DNA from: Micromonospora wenchangensis
GTDB lineage: Bacteria; Actinomycetota; Actinomycetes; Mycobacteriales; Micromonosporaceae
Direction: 5' to 3'
Assembly (NCBI RefSeq): GCF_002210435.1
Contig: NZ_MZMV01000001.1
Coordinates: 248,001-312,000, forward strand
DNA length: 64,000 bases
A model generated the notes under the pieces. It ran no database searches. It had not been told where the DNA came from and saw only the letters and a list, made by a program, of their open reading frames with translations. Positions 40,089 through 49,387 of this stretch are shown in pieces (position 1 is the first letter of the stretch; the number at the start of each line of letters is the position of its first letter). The translations under genes were made by a program, and so were the position numbers.

Positions 40089-41387
40089 TCAGCCCCGGTA
40101 GCTCCAGGCCCCGGCGGGCCGGGCCGGTGTCAGGACCGGCACCGGCACCGCACGGCGGCGACGCAGCAGCAGCGACAGCAGGGCGGCGCCGACCGAGAGC
40201 GCCCCGGCCGCGTACCAGGCCGGCGCGTAGTCACCGAGCCGGTCGCGGACCAGGCCGGCGGCGGTCGCCGCGAACGCCGCCCCGAACTGGTGCGCGGCGA
40301 AGACCCAACCGAAGACCACCGCCGCCGAGTCGCCGAAGTACTCCCGGCACAGCGCCACCGTCGGCGGCACGGTCGCCACCCAGTCCAGGCCGTAGAAGAC
40401 GACGAAGACCAGCATGCTCGGCCCGGTGCCGCCGGTGAACAGGGCGGGCAGCAGCAACAACGACAGCCCGCGCAGGCCGTAGTAGCCGGCCAGCAGCAGC
40501 CGGCTGTCCATCCGGTCGGTGAGCCAGCCCGAGGCGACGACCCCGACGATGTCGAACAGGCCGACCAGGGCGAGCAGGCCCGCCGCCGTGGTCTGCGGCA
40601 TGCCGTGGTCGTGCGCGGCCGGCACGAAGTGGGTGCCGACCAGGCCGTTCGTGGTCGCCCCGCAGATCGCGAAGCCGCCCGCGAGCAGCCAGAACGGGCG
40701 GGTCCGGGCGGCGGCGGTGAACGCGGCCACCGCCCGCGCGGCGGCCCCGCCGGCCGACGGCGGCCGGGGCGTCACCGCGGTCGCGCCGTAGGCGGGCAGG
40801 CCGAGATCCGCCGGGTGTTCCCGCAGCCACCGGGCCACCAACGGGACGACCGCGAGCGCCGCCCCGGCCACCACCAGCGCGGCCGCACGCCAGCCGTGGT
40901 CGCGGACCAGCACCGCGAGCAGCGGCAGGAAGACCAGCTGGCCGGCGGCCCCACCGGCGGTGAGCACCCCGGTGACCAGCCCCCGGCGGTGGACGAACCA
41001 GCGCCCGGTGACGGTGGCGACGAACGCCAGCGCCATCGAGCCGGTGCCCAGCCCGACCAGGACGCCCCAGCAGAGGACGAGTTGCCAGCTCGCCGTCATG
41101 AAGACGGTCAGGCCGCTGCCGAGCGCCACCAGCGCCAGCGCGCCGGCCACCACCCGACGGATGCCGAACCGGTCCATCAGGGCGGCGGCGAACGGCGCGG
41201 TCAGGCCGTAGAGCAGCAGGTTGACCGAGACGGCGGCGGAGATGGTGGCCAGCGGCCAGCGGAACTCGGCGTGCAGCGGGTGCAGCAGCACCGACGGGGT
41301 GGCGCGGAAGCCGGCCGCGCCGACCAGCGCGACGAAGGCGACGGCGGCTACGGTCCAGGCCGGGTGGAGACGACGGGCTCGGGTCAC
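40089..41387 (-). CDS. MFS transporter (monocarboxylate/oxalate-formate type)
   Basis: 432 aa from GTG 41387; an upstream ATG would add 21 residues. Twelve hydrophobic helices fit the major facilitator superfamily. Visible features: AAGFRATPSVLLHPLHAEFRWPLATISAAVSVNLLLYGLTAPFAAALMDRFGIRRV (first helices and the A-motif-like DRFG loop), RWFVHRRGLVTGVLTAGGAAGQLVFLP, and GWLTDRMDSRLLLAGYYGLRG. It is divergent from a GlxA-type regulator gene, which may control it. Substrate unknown. Confidence 0.8.
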   Translation of the reverse strand: MTRARRLHPAWTVAAVAFVALVGAAGFRATPSVLLHPLHAEFRWPLATISAAVSVNLLLYGLTAPFAAALMDRFGIRRVVAGALALVALGSGLTVFMTASWQLVLCWGVLVGLGTGSMALAFVATVTGRWFVHRRGLVTGVLTAGGAAGQLVFLPLLAVLVRDHGWRAAALVVAGAALAVVPLVARWLREHPADLGLPAYGATAVTPRPPSAGGAAARAVAAFTAAARTRPFWLLAGGFAICGATTNGLVGTHFVPAAHDHGMPQTTAAGLLALVGLFDIVGVVASGWLTDRMDSRLLLAGYYGLRGLSLLLLPALFTGGTGPSMLVFVVFYGLDWVATVPPTVALCREYFGDSAAVVFGWVFAAHQFGAAFAATAAGLVRDRLGDYAPAWYAAGALSVGAALLSLLLRRRRAVPVPVLTPARPAGAWSYRG

Positions 41388-41457
41388 GCTCCGAGTCTCG
41401 GGTACGCCCCGGCGACCGACGAGTGGCCGGAAAGCCATGGTGCGCAATAATCGGGCC

Positions 41458-42489
41458 ATGACCATCAGGCCGCACCGGATCGGTGTGCTCGCCCTCGACG
41501 GCGTGGTCGGCCTCGACCTGGGCACCCCGGCCCAGGTCTTCGGGGCCGCCCGTACCGCCGACCGACGCCCGCTCTACTCCGTCGACACCTGCACCCCGGG
41601 CGGCCGTCCGGTCCGCAGCTCCGCCGGTTTCCGGGTCCTCCCCGACCACGGGCTCGACCTGCTGGCCACCGTCGACACGGTGGTGGTGCCCGGCCTGCAC
41701 GCCGGCCCGCCGATGACCGACGGCACGATCGACCCGGCGGTCACCGGCGCGCTGCGCGACGCCCACCACCGGGGCGCACGCATCATGTCGATCTGCACGG
41801 GCGCGTTCGCGCTGGCCGCCGCCGGGCTGCTCGACGGACACCGGGCCACCACCCACTGGGCGCACGCCGACCGGTTCCGCCGGCTGTACCCGCAGGTCGA
41901 CCTCGACCCGGACGTGCTGTTCATCGACTCCGGCCGGGTGCTCACCTCGGCCGGGGTGGCCGCCGGGATCGACCTGTGCCTGCACGTCGTGCGTGGCGAC
42001 CACGGCAGCGAGGTGGCCAACCGGGCGGCCCGCCGGTGCGTGGTGCCGCCCTGGCGCGACGGCGGCCAGGCCCAGTACATCGAACGGCCCGTGCCGCGCA
42101 CCCCGGCCAGCGGCACCGCGGCCACCCGGGAGTGGGCCCGGCAGCGGCTGCACGAACCGGTCGCCCTGCGGGAGTTGGCCGCCCACGCCCGGATGAGCGT
42201 GCGCACCTTCACCAGGCACTTCCGCTCGGAGACCGGCCTGAGCCCGGCGCAGTGGCTGCTCCAGCAGCGCACCGACCACGCCCGGCTGCTGCTGGAGACC
42301 ACCGACCTGGCCATCGACCAGGTGGCGCGGCGGGCCGGCTTCGGCACCACCGCCGCCCTGCGCCAACACCTGAACACCCGGATCGGCGTCTCCCCCTCGG
42401 CCTACCGGCGCACCTTCCGCCGCACCCCCGCCGCCGGGCCGCCCGGGGTGGAGTCAGGCGGGCTGCGGCTGGTCGCGGAGCATCCGTAG
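41458..42489 (+). CDS. GlxA-family AraC-type regulator
   Basis: 343 aa from ATG 41458. The N-terminal DJ-1/PfpI-like domain is IGVLALDGVVGLDLGTPAQVF through RIMSICTGAFALAAAGLLDGHRATTHWAHADRF, with the nucleophile-elbow Cys present in ICTGAF. The C-terminal AraC double HTH is LRELAAHARMSVRTFTRHFRSETGLSPAQWLLQQR and AIDQVARRAGFGTTAALRQHLNTRIGVSPSAYRRTF. The promoter region is shared with the divergent MFS gene, a likely target. The 3' end overlaps the convergent DinB gene by 36 bp. Confidence 0.85.
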   Translation: MTIRPHRIGVLALDGVVGLDLGTPAQVFGAARTADRRPLYSVDTCTPGGRPVRSSAGFRVLPDHGLDLLATVDTVVVPGLHAGPPMTDGTIDPAVTGALRDAHHRGARIMSICTGAFALAAAGLLDGHRATTHWAHADRFRRLYPQVDLDPDVLFIDSGRVLTSAGVAAGIDLCLHVVRGDHGSEVANRAARRCVVPPWRDGGQAQYIERPVPRTPASGTAATREWARQRLHEPVALRELAAHARMSVRTFTRHFRSETGLSPAQWLLQQRTDHARLLLETTDLAIDQVARRAGFGTTAALRQHLNTRIGVSPSAYRRTFRRTPAAGPPGVESGGLRLVAEHP

Positions 42490-42921
42490 CTGCGCCAGGT
42501 GCCGGGGCAGGTGCACCCGGGCGTGCAGGTCGAGGGTGCGCGACCAGGGCAACGGCTCGTCGACGACCAGGTCGAAACCCTCCCGCAGGTGCGTCTCGAC
42601 CGGGGTGTCGGCGGCCGGGCCGAGCCGGTCCACCAGGCCGCACAGCCGGCCGCTGGTGGCGCGCAGCAGGGTGGCCAGGCCGGGCAGCCCGCCGCACCGC
42701 TCGACCAGGGCGTCCAACTCGGGACGGTGCACCCCGGTCAGGTCGTAGTAGGCGAACGGCGCCCCGGCCAGCACCGCCTCGGTCGCCTCGCTCATCAGCT
42801 CGTCGTTGGCGACCAGGTGCGCCACGATCCGCTCCGCGTCCCACCCGCCCGGCGGGGCCGGCCGGAACCCGCCCGCCTCGACCTCGGCGAGCAGGCTCCG
42901 GTAGACCGCACGCAGCTCCAC
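42454..42921 (-). CDS. DinB/mycothiol-dependent-type helical bundle protein
   Basis: 155 aa from GTG 42921. The four-helix-bundle pattern is seen in YRSLLAEVEAGGFRPAPPGGWDAERIVAHLVANDELMSEATEAVL, a middle helix with ATLLRATSGRLCGLVDRL, and PWSRTLDLHARVHLPRHLAQLRML. The spaced His residues (AHL and RHL) resemble the metal ligands of DinB and maleylpyruvate isomerase-like enzymes, which use mycothiol in actinomycetes. Substrate unknown. Overlaps the convergent glxA-like gene. Confidence 0.65.
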   Translation of the reverse strand: MELRAVYRSLLAEVEAGGFRPAPPGGWDAERIVAHLVANDELMSEATEAVLAGAPFAYYDLTGVHRPELDALVERCGGLPGLATLLRATSGRLCGLVDRLGPAADTPVETHLREGFDLVVDEPLPWSRTLDLHARVHLPRHLAQLRMLRDQPQPA

Positions 42922-43015
42922 ACCCCCAGTCAACCCCGTACCACCGGGGCGGGTGGACGGTTGTGCCGCCGGGATCACCCGGACGGGCGGCCCGGTCCCC
43001 ACCGGCCGGGCGGGG

Positions 43016-44971
43016 TCAGCGCCCGGAGCTGCGCCGGGAACGGAGGTAGTCGGAGACCACGTACTCGCCCAGGTCACCCAGGTCGGGGGTGAACAGGCGG
43101 CCCCGGGACCGGCGGGCCACCGCGTCCATGAACCGGCGCAGGCCCGGGTCCTCACCGAGCAGGAACAGGTTGAGCGTGACCCCGGCGCGGGCCAGCCGGT
43201 CCACCTCGTGGATGGTCGCCTCGACCGTCTCCGGCAGCGACGGCCAGTGGAAGTACGCCTCACCGTCGTCCGGGTCGAGGTGGGCGGTCGGCTCGCCGTC
43301 GGTGACCACCAGCACCACCGGCTCGGCCCCCGGATGCCGGCGCAGGTGCCGACCGGCCAGCCGCAGCGCGTGCTGGAGGTTGGTGCCCTGCCGCAGGTCC
43401 GGTTCGACCGCCGCCAACTCCTGCTGGGTCAACGGCACCGCCTCCAGACCGAACCCGACGATCTGCAACGCGTCCTGCGGGAACCGGGTCGCCATCAGGT
43501 GCGACAGCGCCAGCGCCGTCTGCTTCATCGGCCCCCACCGCCCCTGCGACACCATCGAGTACGACAGGTCCACGCAGAGCGCCACCGCCGCCGACGCCCG
43601 CCGTTCCGTCTCCACCACCTCGAAGTCCTCGACGGCGAGTTGCAGCGGCACGGTGGGGCCGGCCCTGCGCACCGCCCGGGTGAGCGTGCGCACCACGTCC
43701 AGGGGCTGCTCGTCGCCGTACTCCCACTGCCGGGACGCCCCGCTGACCTCGCCGGCCGCCCCGGCCGTACGCAGGTCGTGCTGGCCGCGCGGGCCGGCGG
43801 TGAGGTCGGCGAAGACCCGGCGCAGCGCGGTGCCGGCGAGTCGGCGCAGCGCCTTCGGGCTGAGCGTCAACCCGTCGGCGTCCCGGCTCACCCAGCCCTG
43901 CCGGCGCAGCTCCCGCTCCAGCTCCCGCAACCGGCGTACGTCGTCGGCGGCGTCGCGGCCCAGCGTGCGGGCGACCGCGTCGACGTCCACGTCGTCCAGG
44001 GTGGCCCCCGGGTGCTCCTGGTCGAGGGAGTCGAGCAGCTCGTCCAGCTCGGCGATCTCGTCCAGCGCCCCGGTGGCCTCGCCGTAACCGAGCGGCTGGT
44101 CGCCCCGGACCCGCTCGCCGCGCTGCCAGTTCAGGTCGGGACGCAGCGCACGCAGGTGGCCGTCGAGGGCGGACAGCTCACCGGCGAGCCGGTCACCGAG
44201 CGACTGCCGCATCAGCCCGGCCAGCTCCTCGCGCTGCCGGTCGGACAGCGACCGCATCAGCCGCTCCCCCGCCGCCGCCCGACGGGCCAGCACGTCGACC
44301 AACTCGTCGACGGTGCCCGGCTGCTCCGGGAAGAACTCGCCGTGCCGGCGCATGAACTCGGCGAACGCGTCGGTGGTGTCCTCCGCGCGGGTGTGCCGGG
44401 CCAGCAGGTCGTTGAGGTCCCGCATCATCTCGGCGAGCTGCGCCTGCACCGCCGGGTCACCGGCGGCCCGCGCCGCGTCCCGCAGCCCGGCGAACCGCTG
44501 CTCCAGCACCTCGCCGCGCAGCCCGTCGAGAATCCGCTGGTACGCCTGCCGGGCCTCGTCGCTGGTCCACCGGTACCCGGCCAGCTCCTGCACCGCGCGG
44601 GCGGTGGAGCGGGGCAGGTTGTCCAGCACCGTCTCGGCGAACCGGGCGTCGTCGTCGGTGCGCCCGCGCAGCGCGTCCCGTTCCGCCGCGAGGGCCTGGT
44701 CGAGCAGTGCCCGGGACCGGGTCACCGCCCCGTCCAGGTCACCCCGGCGCAGCGCCTCCCGCCGCAGCCGGCGGGCGCGGGCGGCCAGGTCGTCCAGGCC
44801 GCCCCGGTTGTTCGGCCCCCGGCGCAGCAGGTCACGCAGCGCCTCCCGGAGGCTGCCGCCGGCCAGCACCTCCGCGCCGACGGAGTCCACGGCGGCACGC
44901 ACGTCGTACGGCGGGGCGAGCGGGTCGGGGCCGCCCTGCCACTGGCCGTACCGGAACCGGTTGCCGGCCAT
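43016..44971 (-). CDS. VWA-domain protein paired with MoxR ATPase
   Basis: 651 aa. The first about 420 residues are charged and helical (many RR/LL heptads, probable coiled coils). The C-terminal von Willebrand A domain has the MIDAS sequence CVDLSYSMVSQGRW (around residue 465), a TNLQHAL segment, and VVLVVTDGEPTAHLD. No signal peptide or membrane helix. It starts 2 bp after the MoxR-type AAA ATPase stop. MoxR/VWA pairs assemble or remodel protein complexes, often by metal insertion or chaperoning. Confidence 0.8.
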   Translation of the reverse strand: MAGNRFRYGQWQGGPDPLAPPYDVRAAVDSVGAEVLAGGSLREALRDLLRRGPNNRGGLDDLAARARRLRREALRRGDLDGAVTRSRALLDQALAAERDALRGRTDDDARFAETVLDNLPRSTARAVQELAGYRWTSDEARQAYQRILDGLRGEVLEQRFAGLRDAARAAGDPAVQAQLAEMMRDLNDLLARHTRAEDTTDAFAEFMRRHGEFFPEQPGTVDELVDVLARRAAAGERLMRSLSDRQREELAGLMRQSLGDRLAGELSALDGHLRALRPDLNWQRGERVRGDQPLGYGEATGALDEIAELDELLDSLDQEHPGATLDDVDVDAVARTLGRDAADDVRRLRELERELRRQGWVSRDADGLTLSPKALRRLAGTALRRVFADLTAGPRGQHDLRTAGAAGEVSGASRQWEYGDEQPLDVVRTLTRAVRRAGPTVPLQLAVEDFEVVETERRASAAVALCVDLSYSMVSQGRWGPMKQTALALSHLMATRFPQDALQIVGFGLEAVPLTQQELAAVEPDLRQGTNLQHALRLAGRHLRRHPGAEPVVLVVTDGEPTAHLDPDDGEAYFHWPSLPETVEATIHEVDRLARAGVTLNLFLLGEDPGLRRFMDAVARRSRGRLFTPDLGDLGEYVVSDYLRSRRSSGR

Positions 44972-44973
44972 GC

Positions 44974-46437
44974 TCAGCTCCGACCGCCGTAGACGGTCCG
45001 ACCCGACTCGGTGACGTCCTTGCCGAGCCGGCGGGTCAGGTGCAGCCCCTCCAGCACGAACTCGACCCCGGCGGCGGCCTGCTCCGGGGTGGGCGCGTCA
45101 CCCAGCCCCAACCGGTCAAGCGCCTTGGCCAGCCCCGGCACGGTGCCGACCTGGCGCAGCAGTTCCGCCGAGGCGACCAGCTCCCCGGTCTCGATCACCG
45201 CCCCCTCGGCGACCAGCGCGGTGAACCCGGACAGGTCCAGTCCGGCCAGCCGGGCCCGGAACGTCTCGGCGGTCGCGGTGCGCAGCAGGTGGGCCAGGAT
45301 CTCGGTCTCCCGCCCCTCCTCGCCGCTCTCGAACTCCACCTTGCCGCGCAACGTCGAGGTCACCGACACGGCGTCGCCGACCCGGGCGACCGGTGCCTCG
45401 GGCCGTACCGTGGCGTCGCCGTCGGCCGGCGCGGCACCGGCGAGCAGGCCGGCGCGGCGCAACGCGGCGGCGGCGACGGTCTCGGCGGCGGCGATGGCGA
45501 ACCGGGCGGAGACCCCGGAGCGCGGGTCCACCGACGACGACTCGCGCACCGCGCGGGCGAACCGGGCCAGCACCTCCAGCACGTGCTCCGGCACCTCGGC
45601 GACCAGGTCGGCCTCCTGCCTGATCAGCGCCAGCTCCAGCTCCAGGTCGACCGGGTAGTGGGTGCGGACCTCCGCGCCGAACCGGTCCTTGAGCGGGGTG
45701 ATGATCCGGCCCCGGTTGGTGTAGTCCTCCGGGTTGGCGCTGGCCACCAGGAACAGGTCCAACGGCAGGCGGAGCTGGTAGCCGCGGACCTGGATGTCCC
45801 GCTCCTCCAGCACGTTGAGCAGCGCCACCTGGATGCGTTCGGCCAGGTCGGGCAGCTCGTTGACGGCGAAGATCCCCCGGTTGGTGCGGGGCACCAGCCC
45901 GAAGTGGATGGTCTCCGGGTCGCCAAGGGTACGCCCCTGGGCCAGCCGGATCGGGTCGACGTCACCGATCAGGTCACCGACGCTGGTGTCCGGGGTGGCC
46001 AGCTTCTCGCCGTAGCGCATCGAGCGGTGCAGCCAGCCGACCGGCAGGTCGTCGCCGGCCTCGGCGACCAGCGCGCGGGAGGCCGGGGTGAGCGGGTGCA
46101 GCGGGTGCTCGTTGAGCACCGAGCCGGGCAGCACCGGGGTCCACTCGTCGAGCAGCGCCACCAGCGAACGGATGAGTCGGGTCTTGCCCTGGCCGCGTTC
46201 GCCGAGCAGCACCATGTCGTGGCCGGCGAGCAACGCGCGCTCGACCTCGGGCAGCACGCTGTCGTCGTAGCCGACGATGCCGGGGAAACGGTCCTCGCCG
46301 GAGCGCATCCGGGCCAGGAGGTTATGGCGGAGTTCCTGCTTGACGGTCTGGTACCGGTGTCCGGCGGCGCGCAGTGCGCCGAGGGTGCCCGGCAGGTCGG
46401 CGGGCGGGACCGGGAGAGCCTGGTTGGGCGCAGTCAC
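44974..46437 (-). CDS. MoxR/magnesium-chelatase-type AAA+ ATPase
   Basis: 487 aa from GTG 46437, chosen because a TAGCGT -10 ends 7 nt upstream, predicting a leaderless transcript. Walker A is GERGQGKT (79-86), Walker B-like FAVNELPDL (190-198), sensor-type SANPEDYTNRGRIITPLKDRFGAEVRT, and a C-terminal lid with ARFAIAAAETVAAAALRRA. The next 150 residues are a helical regulatory extension. It forms an operon with the VWA protein, which probably acts as its co-chaperone; the client is not apparent. Confidence 0.85.
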   Translation of the reverse strand: MTAPNQALPVPPADLPGTLGALRAAGHRYQTVKQELRHNLLARMRSGEDRFPGIVGYDDSVLPEVERALLAGHDMVLLGERGQGKTRLIRSLVALLDEWTPVLPGSVLNEHPLHPLTPASRALVAEAGDDLPVGWLHRSMRYGEKLATPDTSVGDLIGDVDPIRLAQGRTLGDPETIHFGLVPRTNRGIFAVNELPDLAERIQVALLNVLEERDIQVRGYQLRLPLDLFLVASANPEDYTNRGRIITPLKDRFGAEVRTHYPVDLELELALIRQEADLVAEVPEHVLEVLARFARAVRESSSVDPRSGVSARFAIAAAETVAAAALRRAGLLAGAAPADGDATVRPEAPVARVGDAVSVTSTLRGKVEFESGEEGRETEILAHLLRTATAETFRARLAGLDLSGFTALVAEGAVIETGELVASAELLRQVGTVPGLAKALDRLGLGDAPTPEQAAAGVEFVLEGLHLTRRLGKDVTESGRTVYGGRS

Positions 46438-46444
46438 CCGACCC

Positions 46445-46450
46445 ACGCTA
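46445..46450 (-). promoter_or_regulatory. -10 TAGCGT of MoxR-VWA operon (leaderless)
   Basis: TAGCGT on the minus strand ends 7 nt before GTG 46437, the spacing expected for transcription starting at the start codon. Confidence 0.5.
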
Positions 46451-46492
46451 GCGCGCTCGGGTGGCCGGCGGTTGCCTTCGTCGGGTTGGCCG

Positions 46493-46990
46493 TCAGCGGT
46501 GGTCGGCGACGTACCGCTGCGGGTCCTTGTCGGCGAAGCGCAGGTTGCGGCCGGACCTGTGCTCGCCGTAGAAGGTCAGCCAGCGGGCGCCCAGCTCGGC
46601 CCGCAGCTCGACGGAGGCGTGGCGGCGGAAGTCCGGCAGCGCCTCGTCCTCCTCCTCGGCGAGGTGTTCGCTGTTCTCCCGGCGGGCCTGCCGCACCGCC
46701 GCCCACCACTCGTCGGAGCCGACCGGATGCCGCTTCGACTCGGCGATCGCGTCGCGGATCTTGTTGTGGTCACCGATCGCGTCCGCGGTCTCGTCCTCGC
46801 CGTCGTCGCCGTGCCGGACCAGGTGCGGGTAGAGGATCGCCTCCTCCGCCTCGGCGTGGACGTCCAGGTGCAGGGCGAGCGCATCCCAGACCGCGAGCAG
46901 TTCCGCGTCGTCGCGGGCGTCGTCCAGGCGGGCGAACCCGCGCCGGAAGGCGGCGTGGTCGTCCAGGATCAGCGCGGTGATGTCGTCCAT
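46493..46990 (-). CDS. Hemerythrin-like domain protein
   Basis: 165 aa from ATG 46990. The hemerythrin ligand pattern is visible: ILDDHAAFRRGFARLDD, LALHLDVHAEAEEAILYPHLVRHG, AIGDHNKIRDAIAES, and SEHLAEEEDEALPDFRRH. These His, Glu and Asp residues would coordinate a di-iron centre. Proteins of this type sense or bind O2, NO or iron. It stands alone between the MoxR operon and the divergent aldo/keto reductase gene. Confidence 0.8.
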   Translation of the reverse strand: MDDITALILDDHAAFRRGFARLDDARDDAELLAVWDALALHLDVHAEAEEAILYPHLVRHGDDGEDETADAIGDHNKIRDAIAESKRHPVGSDEWWAAVRQARRENSEHLAEEEDEALPDFRRHASVELRAELGARWLTFYGEHRSGRNLRFADKDPQRYVADHR

Positions 46991-47141
46991 GATCGGTTCA
47001 CTTCCCCCATGTCGGGCGGCAGGTGGCGCTGCCCGAAGGTACCCCGGCCGACCGGCCGGCATGCCCGTCTTGCCGGGCCGACCTCGGAGCCGACCCGCCC
47101 CGGGCTGCCCGGCACCCGGCCGGCGGCGTCCCCGGCCGCAC

Positions 47142-47147
47142 TAGGGT
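47142..47147 (+). promoter_or_regulatory. -10 TAGGGT of aldo/keto reductase gene (leaderless)
   Basis: TAGGGT ends 7 nt before the ATG at 47155, predicting a leaderless transcript and supporting this start. Confidence 0.55.
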
Positions 47148-47154
47148 CGAGATC

Positions 47155-48144
47155 ATGACCTACCTCGCCGCGGACGACCGCTACGACCAGATGACCTACC
47201 GCCGCAGCGGGCGCAGCGGCCTGCGACTGCCCGCCCTCTCGCTCGGGCTGTGGCACAACTTCGGGCCGGACCGGCCGTTCGACCGGCAGCGGGACACCGT
47301 CCGCCGGGCGTTCGACCTCGGCATCACCCACTTCGACCTGGCCAACAACTACGGCCCGCCGCCCGGCGCGGCGGAGGAGGCGTTCGGCCGGCTGCTCGCC
47401 ACCGACCTGAAGCCGTACCGGGACGAGTTGGTCGTGTCCAGCAAGGCCGGCTACCTGATGTGGCCCGGCCCGTACGGCGAGTGGGGTTCCCGCAAGTACC
47501 TGATCTCCTCGCTGGACCAGTCACTGCGCCGGATGGGGCTGGACCACGTCGACATCTTCTACTCCCACCGCTTCGACCCGGACACCCCGCTGGAGGAGAC
47601 CATGGGGGCGCTGGACGCCATCGTCCGGTCCGGCCGGGCGCTCTACGTCGGCGTCTCCAACTACGACTCGGAGCAGACCCGGCGGGCCGCCGCGATCCTG
47701 CGTGACCTGGGCACCCCTCTGCTGATCAACCAGCCGTCGTACTCGATGGTGAACCGGTGGACCGAGGACGACGGGCTACTCGACACGCTGGCCGAGGTCG
47801 GCGCGGGCTGCATCGCGTACAGCCCGCTGGCCCAGGGGCTGCTCACCGACCGTTACCTCGACGGCATCCCGGCCGACTCCCGGGTCCGCACCAGCGTCTT
47901 CCTCGACGAGAGCGACGTGACCGACGAGAAGCTGACCACCGTCCGGGGCCTCGCCGGGATCGCCGAGCGGCGGGGACAGACGCTGGCCCAGCTCGCCCTG
48001 GCCTGGGCGCTGCGCGACCTCCGGATGACCAGCCTGATCATCGGGGCGAGCAGCGTGGCCCAGTTGGAGGGCAACGTCGCCGCCCTGGGCCACCTCGACC
48101 TCACCCCCGACGACCTCACCGAGATCGACCGCCTCCTCCCCTGA
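47155..48144 (+). CDS. Aldo/keto reductase (YghZ/Kv-beta-like)
   Basis: 329 aa. The aldo/keto reductase TIM barrel is marked by FDLGITHFDLANNYGPPPGAAEEAFGRLLA (Asp and Tyr of the tetrad), VVSSKAGYLMWPGPYGEWGSRKYLISSLDQSLRRMGLDHVDIFYSHRFDPDTPLEETM (Lys and His), SNYDSEQTRRA and AYSPLAQGLLTDRYL. The GPYGEWGSRKYL insert is typical of the YghZ (L-glyceraldehyde 3-phosphate reductase) group. NADPH-dependent reduction of aldehydes, including methylglyoxal-type compounds, is expected. Confidence 0.85.
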   Translation: MTYLAADDRYDQMTYRRSGRSGLRLPALSLGLWHNFGPDRPFDRQRDTVRRAFDLGITHFDLANNYGPPPGAAEEAFGRLLATDLKPYRDELVVSSKAGYLMWPGPYGEWGSRKYLISSLDQSLRRMGLDHVDIFYSHRFDPDTPLEETMGALDAIVRSGRALYVGVSNYDSEQTRRAAAILRDLGTPLLINQPSYSMVNRWTEDDGLLDTLAEVGAGCIAYSPLAQGLLTDRYLDGIPADSRVRTSVFLDESDVTDEKLTTVRGLAGIAERRGQTLAQLALAWALRDLRMTSLIIGASSVAQLEGNVAALGHLDLTPDDLTEIDRLLP

Positions 48145-48311
48145 CCCGGGCCCGCCCCACGCCGGGCCGGCCGGGTCCGGGCCGGGCCGGCGGGTCAGGG
48201 CTGTTGGGTCGGAGTTGCGGTATCCGGGCCGGGTGATACCGCTGCCGGGCCGACGTTGTGCCGATCATGCGGGCGGGTTGATCTTGCAGGGGCGGGGCGG
48301 CCCGGCGGGGG

Positions 48312-49262
48312 TCACCAGACGCGGCGGCGGCCGGCCCGGTGGTTACGGACGCCGCAGGGGCGACCGGGCGGGACGGGTGCCGGGCGGCGCAGCCGGGTCG
48401 CCACCAGCGCCACCAGCAGCACGGTCACCACCACCGCCGCACCCACCACCAGTCGGAGGTTGCCGCCGCCGACCTGGGTCACCGACGCCACCGGTACGCC
48501 CGCCTCCCCGGCGGAGCCGTCGTCGCCGGCCGGAGTCGCCCCGGCGGAGGCGACCTGGTCCGGGCCGGCGTCGGTCGTCGTGCCGTCGGTCGGGGCGGCG
48601 GCCGGGGCGGAGTCGACCGGGGTGGCCGCCAACACGCCGCCGGCGGGGCGGAACAGCACGTCGGAGCAGGAGTAGTAGGTGTCCGGGGTGTCGGAGTTCT
48701 GCCACACCGTGTAGATCAGGTGCCGCCCGGTCAACCCGGCGGGCAGCCGCCCCGGGATCTGGTACGACCCGTCCCGCAGCGGCGGGTCGGTCACCGACAG
48801 GAACGGGATCGTGTCGAGATCCGCCCAGCGCAGCGGGGTCCGCGGGTCGTACCCGGAGCGGGTGGTGTAGAGCCGGAAGGTGCCCTTGTGCGGGATGGTG
48901 CCCCGGTAGCGGAACGTGTACCTCGCCCCGGCGGTCAGCTCGGTCGCCGGCCAGTCCGCCCGCGCCAGGTCCAGCCCCCGGTAGGCCGACAGCCCGCCGC
49001 TGCACAACTCGCCGTCCGGGATGCGCTGCCGGTCGCGGCCGTTGACGCCGTACACCCGGATGTTGTCCCATTCGCGCACCGCCGCGCCGGCCGACACCGC
49101 CGCCAGGCAGGCGGGCGTCGAGACGTGCGGCCCCTCCGGGCCACAGGCCGCCGAGCGGCTCAACGGGCTGGTCGGTGCGCCGTGCGCGGCGGCAGGGGCC
49201 GCATCGAGCAGCACGGTCACCGCCACGACCGCGAGGGCGGCGAGCGTTGCGCGTACGGTCAT
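48312..49262 (-). CDS. AA10 lytic polysaccharide monooxygenase with C-terminal membrane anchor
   Basis: 316 aa from ATG 49262 with GGGAGG 8 nt upstream. The signal peptide ends at AAA, leaving His27 at the mature N-terminus (HGAPTSPLSRSAAC). With His125 (IPHKGTF) it forms the copper histidine brace of AA10 LPMOs. Further family marks are CSGGLSAYRGLDL and RHLIYTVWQNSDTPDTYYSCSDVLF. After a Pro/Ala/Thr linker there is a hydrophobic helix (270-289) and a basic tail, so the enzyme is probably tethered to the membrane. Substrate is chitin or cellulose; not decidable here. Confidence 0.85.
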   Translation of the reverse strand: MTVRATLAALAVVAVTVLLDAAPAAAHGAPTSPLSRSAACGPEGPHVSTPACLAAVSAGAAVREWDNIRVYGVNGRDRQRIPDGELCSGGLSAYRGLDLARADWPATELTAGARYTFRYRGTIPHKGTFRLYTTRSGYDPRTPLRWADLDTIPFLSVTDPPLRDGSYQIPGRLPAGLTGRHLIYTVWQNSDTPDTYYSCSDVLFRPAGGVLAATPVDSAPAAAPTDGTTTDAGPDQVASAGATPAGDDGSAGEAGVPVASVTQVGGGNLRLVVGAAVVVTVLLVALVATRLRRPAPVPPGRPCGVRNHRAGRRRVW

Positions 49263-49387
49263 CTGGTCGACCTCCCGCCCTTGGTACGGACGCGGGCGGG
49301 CAAAGGTTCGACGGTACGGCGTGCGGGCCGGCGGCGGAGGGGCGGTTGCCTCTACAGTGACCGCACTTCCCGCATCTAGGAGCGTGC

